Part shown: piece by piece, positions 17,202 to 25,618 of the stretch
How positions within the stretch are numbered: position 1 is the first letter of the stretch
How the letters are laid out: every line of letters begins with the position of its first letter
Assembly: GCA_019720975.1 (NCBI GenBank)
Contig: JAGVSJ010000002.1
Coordinates: forward strand, 62,001-126,000
From: Candidatus Sysuiplasma superficiale
GTDB lineage: Archaea; Thermoplasmatota; Thermoplasmata; Sysuiplasmatales; Sysuiplasmataceae
DNA length: 64,000 bases
Direction: 5' to 3'
Notes under the pieces: model-generated
The model's input: only the letters and a program-made list of their open reading frames with translations
Database searches by the model: none
What the model was told of the DNA's origin: nothing
Translations under genes and position numbers: made by a program

Positions 17202-17561
17202 TCAATGGAAGATGTTTCTGAGGGTGGAAAGTCCTTCATCCCAGTCCCTGATGAACTTCGGCATTTCCCTTATCGCCTGCATGCCCTCCTCCGTTATGGA
17301 GTAGATATGCCTCATCCTCTGCCCTTGGCTCTCCGTCCGTCTCTCCACCAGACCTTTCCTGTCCAGTTCCGAAAGCACAGGGTAAATGGCCCCGGCACCC
17401 GGTCTCCAGAATCCGCCAGTGCGCCTGACTATCTCCTGAATTATCTCGTACCCATGCATCGGTTTCTCTCTGAGCAGGCTGAGTATCAGAGGTTTAAGTA
17501 CACCTGAAGGGATCAGGTTGACCCTGAATGGCCCGCAATCGCAGCAGCAGCTATTTCTCAT
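17202..17561 (-). CDS. PadR-family regulator with Cys-rich N-terminus
   Basis: 119 residues from ATG 17561, although the frame is open to 17591. The N-terminus is MRNSCCCDCGPF, a four-Cys cluster placed before a PadR winged helix (LKPLILSLLREKPMHGYEIIQ, GAGAIYPVLSELDRKGLVERR, YSITEEG). The cluster could bind a thiophilic metal or act as a redox switch; this is inference. The gene follows a small Cys/His-rich protein by about 90 bases on the same strand. It is a different PadR subtype from the one at 13712, with HGYE and GAIYPVL typical of the classical group. Confidence 0.82.
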   Translation of the reverse strand: MRNSCCCDCGPFRVNLIPSGVLKPLILSLLREKPMHGYEIIQEIVRRTGGFWRPGAGAIYPVLSELDRKGLVERRTESQGQRMRHIYSITEEGMQAIREMPKFIRDWDEGLSTLRNIFH

Positions 17562-17655
17562 TGCCTTCACTTCCTCTACGGGATATGTCAATCTGTCTCA
17601 TATGTTGTGCCATGAAAGCAACAAAGGTATTGCATGGTATAGCGAATGACCTGTT

Positions 17656-17871
17656 TCACTCATTCGCCGATGACTCTTTTGGTCCACGAACCGTGTCAAT
17701 GTACTTCTGAAGATCAACAATCTGGTTTTCAAGTTCCTGTTTGTACTCCTCGAGTTCCGACACTATGTCCCTTGCGTTCCTGTGCCTGCCACCATGCATA
17801 TGGTGCATCGGCCTTTCTTCTTCATTCCAGCATCCGCAGCAGCATCCACATTCGTTATGCATTCCTCTCAT
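17656..17871 (-). CDS. small Cys/His-rich coiled-coil protein
   Basis: 71 residues. The N-terminal third is metal-ligand rich (ECGCCCGCWN then RPMHHMHGGRH), and the remaining half is a charged coiled coil (VSELEEYKQELENQIVDLQKYI). The shape resembles small DUF5320-like proteins often found near PadR regulators or metal clusters, but I cannot place it firmly. It lies directly upstream of the Cys-rich PadR gene, so the two probably share a promoter and a stimulus such as a heavy metal. ATG at 17862 is an alternative start. Confidence 0.65.
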   Translation of the reverse strand: MRGMHNECGCCCGCWNEEERPMHHMHGGRHRNARDIVSELEEYKQELENQIVDLQKYIDTVRGPKESSANE

Positions 17872-17901
17872 TCAATCACTGAAAGGGACATATCTTTGAT
17901 A

Positions 17902-17925
17902 TGATATATAGTTTACGATATATCA
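17902..17925. promoter_or_regulatory. perfect 8-8-8 inverted repeat, candidate PadR operator
   Basis: Arms TGATATAT (17902-17909) and ATATATCA (17918-17925) are exact complements across 8 bases. The site lies 30-55 bases before the start of the small Cys/His-rich protein, where its TATA box is expected. Binding there would block transcription of the protein and the PadR gene behind it. The GATAT core is shared with the repeats before the other PadR gene. Confidence 0.55.
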
Positions 17926-17990
17926 CATGCTAGCAATCAAAGAGGGAGATGCACCAATTTCAACGACCCGGCCATACTTCCAGCGCTTTT

Positions 17991-18938
17991 TTACAGGAAT
18001 TTGTGCTCCGTAAGAAGCTCAACATCCTTCCTGACTGCTTCGGCGCTTGCCTTCAGTGCAGCTGATTCCTCGCTGCTGATACTGATCTCGACGATCCTTT
18101 CAACACCGGATTTCCCCAGCACCACCGGAACGCCTGTGAATATGCCTCTTATCCCGTATTCGCCATCAATATAGGCAGAACATGGAAGTATCCTTCTCTC
18201 ATTCAGTGCTACGGAGGCAACCATTTCATATATTGAGGAGGCCGGCGCATAAAATGCACTCCCGGTCTTGAGGAGGTTCACTATCTCATCTCCCCCCATC
18301 CTTGTCCTCTTCACAATACCCTCGATCTTCTCAGTGGAAAGAAGCTGTGTCAGTGGCACGCCCGCCACACTGCTGTTGCTCACTATTGGAACCATTGATG
18401 GTCCGTGCCCTCCCAGAACGAATGCAGTGACCTGGGAAGGATACACTCCAAGTTCCATTGAAACAAATGTCCTGAATCTTGATGTGTCCAGGACACCGGC
18501 CATGCCAACAACCCTGTTTTTGGGAAAGCCCGTTTTCCTGAAGAGGAGGTAAGTCATTATGTCCATCGGATTCGTAACAACTATGACGAAGGAGCGAGGG
18601 GCGTACTTCCTTATGTTTTCAGCGATAGATGAGATGATAGCTGCGTTTTTGTCGAGAAGGTCTGATCTTGTCATTCCTGGTTTCCTTGCAAGACCGGCCG
18701 TGACAACTATTATGTCAGAATCGGATATGGATGCGTAATCGTTGCTTCCGCTGACCTTCGTATTGAAACCCTCAACAGGTGCCGATTCCATCATATCGAG
18801 GGCCCTTCCCTGGGGCAGCCCCTCCACAACATCAACAAATACAACCTCATCAGCTATGTCTCTTTCAGCGATCTTCTGCCCTGCGGTCGCGCCTACATTT
18901 CCGGCCCCAATCATTGAAATTTTACCTACTCCAGACAA
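17991..18938 (-). CDS. mdh: NAD-dependent malate dehydrogenase (LDH-like type)
   Basis: About 315 residues. The Rossmann motif is GAGNVGATAG, with Asp in VVFVDVVEG pointing to NAD(H). The malate-specific arginine loop is ARKPGMTRSDLL. The proton-relay pair is Asp in VLDTSRFR and His in LGGHGPSMVP. The residue after GGHG is usually Asp and is Pro here. It interconverts malate and oxaloacetate. I chose TTG 18938 (starting LSGVGKISMIGAG), giving the N-terminal length seen in Thermoplasma MDH; the frame is open up to 19169, but that extra stretch has no family resemblance. Confidence 0.88.
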   Translation of the reverse strand: MSGVGKISMIGAGNVGATAGQKIAERDIADEVVFVDVVEGLPQGRALDMMESAPVEGFNTKVSGSNDYASISDSDIIVVTAGLARKPGMTRSDLLDKNAAIISSIAENIRKYAPRSFVIVVTNPMDIMTYLLFRKTGFPKNRVVGMAGVLDTSRFRTFVSMELGVYPSQVTAFVLGGHGPSMVPIVSNSSVAGVPLTQLLSTEKIEGIVKRTRMGGDEIVNLLKTGSAFYAPASSIYEMVASVALNERRILPCSAYIDGEYGIRGIFTGVPVVLGKSGVERIVEISISSEESAALKASAEAVRKDVELLTEHKFL

Positions 18939-19274
18939 ATTTTCACTTCCTTTCCACAATCTTTCTTCAAATATCCGGCCTTTTCTTCCTGCAGCCGGAA
19001 GTAGAATGAAACAGGATAAATAGATATGCCGGCCCGGTCCGTACAATCTTCCGCATGACCCCATGCCTTTGCTGCCGGGCGGGAACGAACCGAACGGTTC
19101 CACCGGCTGGAAACTGACATTATCCCGTGAACATTGTCCCACATGGGTACAGGGCAACGTCTGCTGCAAGCCATCTATTGGGAGCCTGTCCTTGTTCCGC
19201 GCTGATGCAGCTCTGATACTGCCTGAAAGAATTTAAACGGCTTAACTCCAATCCCCGTGCGGGAGAACAGACAG
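18939..19274. other. divergent promoter region between mdh and fixC-like gene
   Basis: No gene is supported. A TATA-like ATTTAAAC at 19231-19238 serves the rightward flavoprotein gene. On the left-going strand TATTTATCC near 19014-19022 could serve mdh, leaving a leader of roughly 55 bases. The rest is unassigned. Confidence 0.45.
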
Positions 19275-20564
19275 ATGGAGACATTCGATTTGATAGTGGT
19301 GGGGGCGGGGCCGGCTGGAAGCACCGCCGCCTACCAGGCGGCCAGATCAGGCTTTAAGGTTCTGCTGCTCGAACGGGGTAAGTCAGCAGGAGAGAAGAAC
19401 GTCTTCGGCGGCAGGATTTATACGCATTTTCTGAAAAAGGTGTTCAACGGTTTCCCCGGCGATGTACCGTACGAGCGTTTCGTTGTCAGGGAGACTGTAG
19501 GAATTATGGATGATAAGAGGTGCGCAAGCTTCACCTTTTCCGACCACAGTTCGGAGCCTTCCGCCGCGGACAGCTTTGTGGCCAGAAGAAGCAGATTTGA
19601 CAAGTGGCTTTCCGAGAAGGCGGAGGAAGCAGGAGCAGTACTTGTCACCTCGGCAAGGGTGGATGATCTTTACATGAGTGACGGAAGGGTCAGGGGAATA
19701 GTTTCCGCAGGCGACAGGATAGAGGCAAGATGCGTCATCGATGCGGAGGGGGTTACGGCATCACTTTCGCGGAAGGCTGGAGTGCGCTCTGACGTTACTC
19801 CGGGCCAGTTTAAGATCGGCGTAAAGGAAACGGTCGAGATCGGCCGAGAGAGGATAGACGATATATTTGCACTCAGAGACGACGAAGGTCTGGCAAGCGT
19901 CTATATCGGGTATCCGAGCAGATATCTTCCGGCCGGAGGGGCATTCATCTATACAAACAGGGAAAGCGTTTCAATAGGGGTTGTTCTGGATCCTGTCGAG
20001 GTCTCAGGCAAGCGTGTGGAAGTACAGGAACTCGTGGAAGAGTTCAGGCTTCATCCACACATCCAGAGATTGATTGGGAGAGGGAAGGTAATTGAATATT
20101 CCGCACACATGATACCCAATTCTGTTCCCTCGAACCCGCAGAATCTCGCAGGCAGCGGTTTCATGGTTGCTGGGGATGCTGCCGGTTTCTTTATCAACAA
20201 CGGTTACACCTACAGAGGGGTGGATCTTGCCATCGCATCCGGTTACTGCGCCGCTGAAACATTCGTCGAGGCAAGCAAGGAAGGCAGCTTCGACGCACAA
20301 TCACTGCGATCCTATGCGCAAAGGCTCGAAGAAATAGGACTCCTTCCAGACATGAGGCGTTTTGAAGGCAACCAGAAGGTGCTTCACAACAGCAGGATAT
20401 TCTCTGAATATCCCGGACTGGTCCTCGATATGATATCCGGACTGTTTGCTGTTAAGGGTTTCGGAAAGGGCAAACTATCAGACACGGTGAAGAGCACAGT
20501 ATACAGCAGGACATCGAAATTCAGGCTGTTCAGAGACATATATTCGCTTTACAGAAACATGTAG
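19275..20564 (+). CDS. FixC-like electron-transfer flavoprotein:quinone oxidoreductase
   Basis: 429 residues from ATG 19275 (GTG 19257 is also possible). The FAD motif is VVGAGPAGSTAAYQAA. FixC features follow: GEKNVFGGRIY, a FDKWLSEKAEEAGA segment, IDAEGVTASLSRKAG, and HMIPN followed by GSGFMVAGDAAGFF. FixC passes electrons from an electron-transfer flavoprotein (FixAB) to quinone or ferredoxin through FixX, but neither fixX nor fixAB is in the window. A quinone-linked role agrees with the nearby menaquinone genes. A geranylgeranyl reductase role is less likely because the KNV.GG block is FixC-specific. Confidence 0.8.
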   Translation: METFDLIVVGAGPAGSTAAYQAARSGFKVLLLERGKSAGEKNVFGGRIYTHFLKKVFNGFPGDVPYERFVVRETVGIMDDKRCASFTFSDHSSEPSAADSFVARRSRFDKWLSEKAEEAGAVLVTSARVDDLYMSDGRVRGIVSAGDRIEARCVIDAEGVTASLSRKAGVRSDVTPGQFKIGVKETVEIGRERIDDIFALRDDEGLASVYIGYPSRYLPAGGAFIYTNRESVSIGVVLDPVEVSGKRVEVQELVEEFRLHPHIQRLIGRGKVIEYSAHMIPNSVPSNPQNLAGSGFMVAGDAAGFFINNGYTYRGVDLAIASGYCAAETFVEASKEGSFDAQSLRSYAQRLEEIGLLPDMRRFEGNQKVLHNSRIFSEYPGLVLDMISGLFAVKGFGKGKLSDTVKSTVYSRTSKFRLFRDIYSLYRNM

Positions 20565-20579
20565 GTCTTGTTGTGAAAA

Positions 20580-21746
20580 TCATCTTCTGGAAGGCGCCCT
20601 GCCGCTCATTATGCTCCTGGCCACGGCAATTGCCATGGCTGTTTCCTTCACGTCATGGACACGCAGCATCGAGGCGCCCTTCATCATGGCGCAGACAGCG
20701 GATGCAAGGCTGCCTTCCAGTCTTCTCCGCCCTGTTTCCTGTGTGATGTGTCCGATGAATGATTTTCTCGATGCACCCACAAGGAGCGGATGCCCGAGAG
20801 ATCTGAATTCATCAAGCCTGTTGAGTATTGTTACATTGTGCTGGAATGTTTTTCCGAAGCCGAGGCCCGGATCAACCATTGCCTTGGAGGTGTCAATGCC
20901 TTCGGACTCTGCCCTTTCAATGCTCTCTGACAGGAATTTAAGTATCTCGTACACCACGTCCTCATAGACAGGGTTCAGCTGCATATCAGCAGGATTGCCT
21001 CTCATGTGCATTATCACATAGGGGCATTCCCTTCTTCCTACAAGCCTTCTCATCTGCGGCGATCTCAGTCCTGTGATGTCATTGATAATCGAGGCACCTG
21101 CATCAAGTGCAGCCCTTGCAACTTCAGGATGATAGGTGTCCACTGAAATCGGTATGTCCACCTTTGAATGCACCTCCCTGATGACGGGTATTACCCTGTT
21201 CATCTCCTCGCTAGCCGTTATCGGGGTAGCGCCCGGTCTCGTTGATTCACCTCCTATGTCTATGACATCCGCCCCCTCCTGCTCAATCTCCACAGCCCTT
21301 GATACTGCCTTTTCCGTTGTAAAGTACTGTCCGCCGTCAGAAAAGGAGTCAGGTGTTACGTTCAGTATTCCCATTATCCTCGCGCTTGAAAAATCAATTG
21401 TGAAACTCTCACATTTCAGAACCCTTATGCCGCCGTTGAGATAGTTTCCCACCGCACGGTTTATCCTGTCCAGTATTTCCAGTTCCTTTCTCTCCTTCCT
21501 TGATTCTGAGAGAGAGCGTATTGCTGATGTGCTTGTCTTGAGCACAGCAACATCCTCTCCAGCCACAAGAGACCTCACCGTCATGTGTTCCCTGTAGGCA
21601 AGAAGTTCTGCAAGTCCGCCTGCATCAGCCTGTCTCAGATCTTCACCGCCGATTGTTATGATGAGGGAACAGTCGTCACCGCCAGCGGTTTCTCTGCGAT
21701 AACCCTCAGCCTGAAATCCGAAGGGAAGCGTCCTTACCGAAATCAT
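20580..21746 (-). CDS. folP: dihydropteroate synthase
   Basis: 388 residues. The C-terminal TIM barrel carries the classic motifs: IMGILNVTPDSFSDGG (near residue 130), DIGGESTRPGA, DTYHPEVA, INDITG, and VDPGLGFGKT with GASRKSFIG. It joins a pterin diphosphate to p-aminobenzoate, or in archaea to a related arylamine, for folate or methanopterin-type cofactors. The extra N-terminal ~120 residues before the barrel are typical of archaeal versions. The gene ends 15 bases from the convergent fixC-like gene. Confidence 0.92.
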   Translation of the reverse strand: MISVRTLPFGFQAEGYRRETAGGDDCSLIITIGGEDLRQADAGGLAELLAYREHMTVRSLVAGEDVAVLKTSTSAIRSLSESRKERKELEILDRINRAVGNYLNGGIRVLKCESFTIDFSSARIMGILNVTPDSFSDGGQYFTTEKAVSRAVEIEQEGADVIDIGGESTRPGATPITASEEMNRVIPVIREVHSKVDIPISVDTYHPEVARAALDAGASIINDITGLRSPQMRRLVGRRECPYVIMHMRGNPADMQLNPVYEDVVYEILKFLSESIERAESEGIDTSKAMVDPGLGFGKTFQHNVTILNRLDEFRSLGHPLLVGASRKSFIGHITQETGRRRLEGSLASAVCAMMKGASMLRVHDVKETAMAIAVARSIMSGRAPSRR

Positions 21747-21784
21747 GATTGGAATTGATCGTGAATGGGATTTTTAACTTTCTC

Positions 21785-22705
21785 TCATCCGTGGGCAATC
21801 AGCAGTGAAACCGAGAGGAACACTGTCGACACAAACTGCAGGAGGAGAAAATATTTTGTCTGCCTTGAAATCGACGTTGCGTCTCCTGGCAGTCTTCTTA
21901 TTCTGCCGGATATGAAGATGCTCAGTGCTCCCGCCGCAATGGCCGGCAGAAGCACGTAGATACCGACATAGAAGTACAGGAGGGCGGTGAAGAAAACGGC
22001 AGCAGCCATCAGCGACGTCAGCACCTTGCCTGCATATCTGACTCTTAAACTGTGCGAACGGAGATAGCGCTGTCCCCTTCTCATTCCTGTGTCAGGAAGG
22101 TGGTGGGCATACCTTATTGCCGTCACCCACAGTGCTGTGGGAATGGAAATGATTACGGGAAGAATGCTCAGTTTACCTGACGCAAGGAAATAGAGGGCAA
22201 ACATTGGCAGCGGCCCGAAGGAGAAGAATGCGACAGGTTCCCCAAGGCCACGCAGCCCTAGCTCGAACGGCGGAAAGGCATAAAGATATGTCAGCAGGAG
22301 TCCGGAGAGGCCAATGAGAAGGATGACTGTAATGCCGGTTACCGCAGCAAGGTACAGACCAGTAAGACCTGCAACCGCCAGCGTGAACGCCCCGTAGGCA
22401 GCAAGCCGTTCAGCTGTCCTGCCGCCGTATTTCACAAGAAACGGTCCGGTTGGAATCCATGTCTCTTCCTGTGTTATCATGACCATTTCCGCGCTGTCTG
22501 CGATCTCAGCCATTATATTCACGCCAACCTCAAAGATCAGAAGGGCCGCAGATCCCAGCAGGAAGAGGAAGGGCCTGAGCATTGCAGAACGGAAAAGTGC
22601 AAGCGAAGCCGTAAGAAGGACCGGGCCGCCTGAGGCCCAGTACATCGGCAGACGGAGCCCCTTTATGAATGTGGATATCCTGCTCATCCGTTCATGTGGA
22701 TGCAT
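21785..22705 (-). CDS. UbiA-family prenyltransferase-like protein with altered Asp motifs
   Basis: About 306 residues and eight or nine membrane helices in UbiA order. Compared with its neighbour at 22734, the first motif NTYDEYFD reads NIMAEIAD, so one metal-binding Asp is lost. The second motif is shortened around HHLPDTGMRRGQR. It may still bind a prenyl substrate or may have a changed activity. ATG 22705 was chosen over the TTG at 22714. It lies 28 bases downstream of the intact UbiA gene and, with that gene and the methyltransferase, forms a quinone operon. Confidence 0.72.
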   Translation of the reverse strand: MHPHERMSRISTFIKGLRLPMYWASGGPVLLTASLALFRSAMLRPFLFLLGSAALLIFEVGVNIMAEIADSAEMVMITQEETWIPTGPFLVKYGGRTAERLAAYGAFTLAVAGLTGLYLAAVTGITVILLIGLSGLLLTYLYAFPPFELGLRGLGEPVAFFSFGPLPMFALYFLASGKLSILPVIISIPTALWVTAIRYAHHLPDTGMRRGQRYLRSHSLRVRYAGKVLTSLMAAAVFFTALLYFYVGIYVLLPAIAAGALSIFISGRIRRLPGDATSISRQTKYFLLLQFVSTVFLSVSLLIAHG

Positions 22706-22733
22706 ATCGCTCAATTAACTGTTCCCCGGAAGG

Positions 22734-23636
22734 CTAAATCATGTAGGCAATCACAAGCAGCACAATGAAAACATACATTCCGACTATATTGTTTCTGAGT
22801 GCCTTGATGAGGTGGTCAATGCTGTTCAGGCCCGGCCTCGCGTAGATGTATGCGCTGTAGATGAGCGGAGCTGAAAGGAGGGATATAAGGGTGTAGGCGG
22901 ATATCAGGTGAAGAAAGACACCGGCAATAATGAGAAGATAGATTATTGTTGCAATTATTGCATACAATGCCACTGCACTGGCCTTTCCGAGTGTTGTCGT
23001 CACATTCTTCCTTCCTGTTTTTGCGTCTGCCTCAGCGTCAGGAACCTCATTCATGATAACGAGGTTGGCAATGAGGAGACCGCATGGAATGGATATATAC
23101 ACTGCACCGGCAGAGTAGAAGTGTGCCTGGACAAAGAACGCACCCATGACGATCAGTCCTATGGCACACAGCATGAATTCACCGAGACCCCTTCTCTGCC
23201 AGACAGTGGAGTAGAATGTGCCTGCAACACCGCCGAATACGAAGAGAGGAAGCAGTTCCCACCCGCTCTCAACCGACAGATACACGCCTATCAGGAACGC
23301 AAGAAGGAGTGCCGCAGTTGCAATTCTGAAAGCCTCTGCAGGTCTCAGTCCACCATCAAAGATTATCCTCCCGCCTCCACTGTATGAAGTTTTTGTGGTG
23401 AGAAGATCAGTGCCGAATTTGTAATCAAAGTACTCATCATATGTATTGGCTGCTATCTGAGATGAGACGGCCCCTATTGCTGTAAGGACGAAAAGGGGCG
23501 CATTATACATGCCCTCTCTCAGCGCTATGAGTGTTCCGAGCACAGCGTACAGAAAGCTTATCAGGAGGTGCGGTTCAAGCACAATCCTGAAAAGTATGAG
23601 TCTCAGCTTGCCGTAATGCATCTGAAAGCGGTACAC
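22734..23636 (-). CDS. menA: 1,4-dihydroxy-2-naphthoate prenyltransferase (MenA-like UbiA)
   Basis: 300 residues, polytopic. Both prenyltransferase motifs are intact: NTYDEYFDYKFGTD near residue 62 and NEVPDAEADAKTGRKN near residue 190. The Tyr/Asp pattern and SYSGGGR after the first motif are typical of MenA, which attaches the isoprenoid chain to the naphthoate ring of menaquinone. In Thermoplasma the product family includes thermoplasmaquinone. It lies 53 bases after the MenG-like methyltransferase gene on the same strand. Confidence 0.85.
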   Translation of the reverse strand: MYRFQMHYGKLRLILFRIVLEPHLLISFLYAVLGTLIALREGMYNAPLFVLTAIGAVSSQIAANTYDEYFDYKFGTDLLTTKTSYSGGGRIIFDGGLRPAEAFRIATAALLLAFLIGVYLSVESGWELLPLFVFGGVAGTFYSTVWQRRGLGEFMLCAIGLIVMGAFFVQAHFYSAGAVYISIPCGLLIANLVIMNEVPDAEADAKTGRKNVTTTLGKASAVALYAIIATIIYLLIIAGVFLHLISAYTLISLLSAPLIYSAYIYARPGLNSIDHLIKALRNNIVGMYVFIVLLVIAYMI

Positions 23637-23689
23637 TGGAGACGGATAAAATGATGTCGTTTAATCAATTAACCCAGCACGGCGGCTGT

Positions 23690-24460
23690 TCAGCTTATCC
23701 TGTTCCCTGTAACTATTGCGACACCGCGTGTCGTAAGGTACCTGAAGTGCGTATCTCCGAAACCCATTCTCCTCATCTCTTCGGACAGGGTGCTCGGATC
23801 GCCGAGCGACATGTATGCATAGCTCAGATGTTTCCATGGATTTCGTCCCCACTGCTTCCTGATCCTTCTGGGCACGGCAAGATATGCCAGATGATAGAGA
23901 ACATGCTTCATGTAAAAATTCATGAAAGCCTTCCTGAAAACGCTGTCCGGGAGTGCGATGTCAATTATCACCACCTTTCCTCCAGGTTTCAGGACCCTCA
24001 TTATATCGGACAGTGCCTTTTTCCTGTCAATGAAGTTCTTGAACGAGAAACCTGACATGACTCTGTCAAAAGTGCCGCTCACGAAGGGCAGGTGTTCTGC
24101 CACACCTATCACAGGGATGTATCTCGGGTCAGACAGCCTTTCTGCGACCGACCTTCTGAGCATATTTTCGTTGGGCTCTAGCAGAACCACCTCCCTTCCC
24201 TTGAGGTGGACTGAAAACGATCCTGGTCCGCTGCCAACCTCAAGGACTCTCATATCGTCAGCTGTTTCCATGGCCGCCTTCCTGCGCCACCTGTCCATCA
24301 TGCCGAAGGATATGAGGGAAGCGGCCCTGTCATAATAGTCCTGTATGGACTCTATGTCCGCCTCCACTCCCGCCCAGCCGTAGCCCGACTCTCCTCTCCC
24401 TCCCTGAACAGCGGCGGCGGAGCTTTCATCAGTCGTTTTTGATGCCGGCTTCTCTTCCAT
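23690..24460 (-). CDS. UbiE/MenG-like SAM-dependent quinone methyltransferase
   Basis: 256 residues. A ~35-residue acidic N-terminus precedes a class I methyltransferase: motif I VLEVGSGPGSFS, motif II LLEPNENML, the post-II region VAEHLPFVSGTFDRV, and the UbiE signature MRVLKPGGKVVIID. It probably methylates demethylmenaquinone after the prenyl transfer performed by the next gene. Its place as the first gene of the UbiA pair supports this over an unrelated substrate. Confidence 0.82.
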   Translation of the reverse strand: MEEKPASKTTDESSAAAVQGGRGESGYGWAGVEADIESIQDYYDRAASLISFGMMDRWRRKAAMETADDMRVLEVGSGPGSFSVHLKGREVVLLEPNENMLRRSVAERLSDPRYIPVIGVAEHLPFVSGTFDRVMSGFSFKNFIDRKKALSDIMRVLKPGGKVVIIDIALPDSVFRKAFMNFYMKHVLYHLAYLAVPRRIRKQWGRNPWKHLSYAYMSLGDPSTLSEEMRRMGFGDTHFRYLTTRGVAIVTGNRIS

Positions 24461-24568
24461 ACATTCTCAAAAACCCTGCAACGCATATATTACGGTTGTC
24501 ACCAAAGGCAGTATTCGAATCCAAAAAGGATTAAATCGTATGAAGAAGTAGGTCGTGCAGGGTTCATC

Positions 24569-25612
24569 ATGAAAGCCTGGTTCATCGATGGGTTTGGCAA
24601 TTATGAAAATCTTGAGTTTGGTGATTTCACCGATACCGCTCCATTGAAGGGGGAGGTCAGGATAAGGGTAAGGGCGGCCTGCGTGAATCCGATAGACCGC
24701 TCCGTGATCACAGGAAGATTCCCATGGATGCAGATGCCGCATATTCCCGGTGCGGAATTCGCGGGTGAGGTCGTTGAAAGGGGAGAGGGTACTGAGGCGC
24801 CTGAACGAGGCAGGCATGTGGTGGTCTTCCCGAAACTGTTCTGTGGTGAATGTTATTATTGTATCAGGGGCGAGCAGAGCGCATGTCTTGCCAACAAGCA
24901 CATGGAGAGTGCACCCTATATAATCGGCCTCCAGCGAAACGGCGGGTGGTCGGAATTTGCAACTGTTCCGGCACGGAATGTAATGGAGATACCCGATGGT
25001 GTGCCCTTCGAACAGGCCGTTACGCTGCCCGTTGACGCCACAACCGCCCTGCATCTCGTCAGCCGGTGCAGACCGTCGGTGGGGGAAAAAGCGCTTGTAA
25101 TGGGTGCCCCGGGAGGCGTAGGGTCATTTGCGTTGCAGATGCTGAAGATGTACGGCTGCGAGGTGATATCTGTTGTTGGGAACAGGGAACAGGCCGATAT
25201 GGTAAGGGGACTCGGTTCAGACCATGTCATTGACAGAAACCTGAAGGATATCGTTGCCGAGGTCAGATCAATAACAGGGGGCAGAGGGGCGGATATTGTC
25301 ATCGATCCGCTTGGTTCATCCACATTGCAGACAAGCGTAGAGGCACTTGCGCCTCTTGGGAGATACGCGACTTGCGGCATACTGACAGGACCGAAGGCCG
25401 AACTCAGCATACTACGCCTTTATTCGATGCAGATAGAACTCGTAGGTTCCACATCCTCGAATCTGCCGGACATGTACGCAGTTCTCGAGATGATGGGAAG
25501 GTCAAAACTACGCGGTGCTGTTGACTCCACTTTTCAATTCAGCGAGATGAGGCAGGCGCTGTCGAGGCTGGACCAGCACGGAAGGCTCGGAAAGATTGTG
25601 GTTAAGATTTGA
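24569..25612 (+). CDS. zinc-dependent alcohol dehydrogenase (MDR family)
   Basis: 347 residues. The GroES-like domain has the catalytic-zinc region GAEFAGEVVERGEG, and a structural-zinc lobe with CGECYYC followed by C. The Rossmann domain has GAPGGVGSFALQM near residue 180. It oxidises an alcohol or reduces an aldehyde with NAD(P). A TATA-like GGATTAAATC near 24527-24536 lies about 35 bases upstream of the ATG. It is a close paralogue of the truncated gene at 2-457. It faces the phosphofructokinase gene with only 6 bases between the stop codons. Confidence 0.9.
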   Translation: MKAWFIDGFGNYENLEFGDFTDTAPLKGEVRIRVRAACVNPIDRSVITGRFPWMQMPHIPGAEFAGEVVERGEGTEAPERGRHVVVFPKLFCGECYYCIRGEQSACLANKHMESAPYIIGLQRNGGWSEFATVPARNVMEIPDGVPFEQAVTLPVDATTALHLVSRCRPSVGEKALVMGAPGGVGSFALQMLKMYGCEVISVVGNREQADMVRGLGSDHVIDRNLKDIVAEVRSITGGRGADIVIDPLGSSTLQTSVEALAPLGRYATCGILTGPKAELSILRLYSMQIELVGSTSSNLPDMYAVLEMMGRSKLRGAVDSTFQFSEMRQALSRLDQHGRLGKIVVKI

Positions 25613-25618
25613 ATGACA

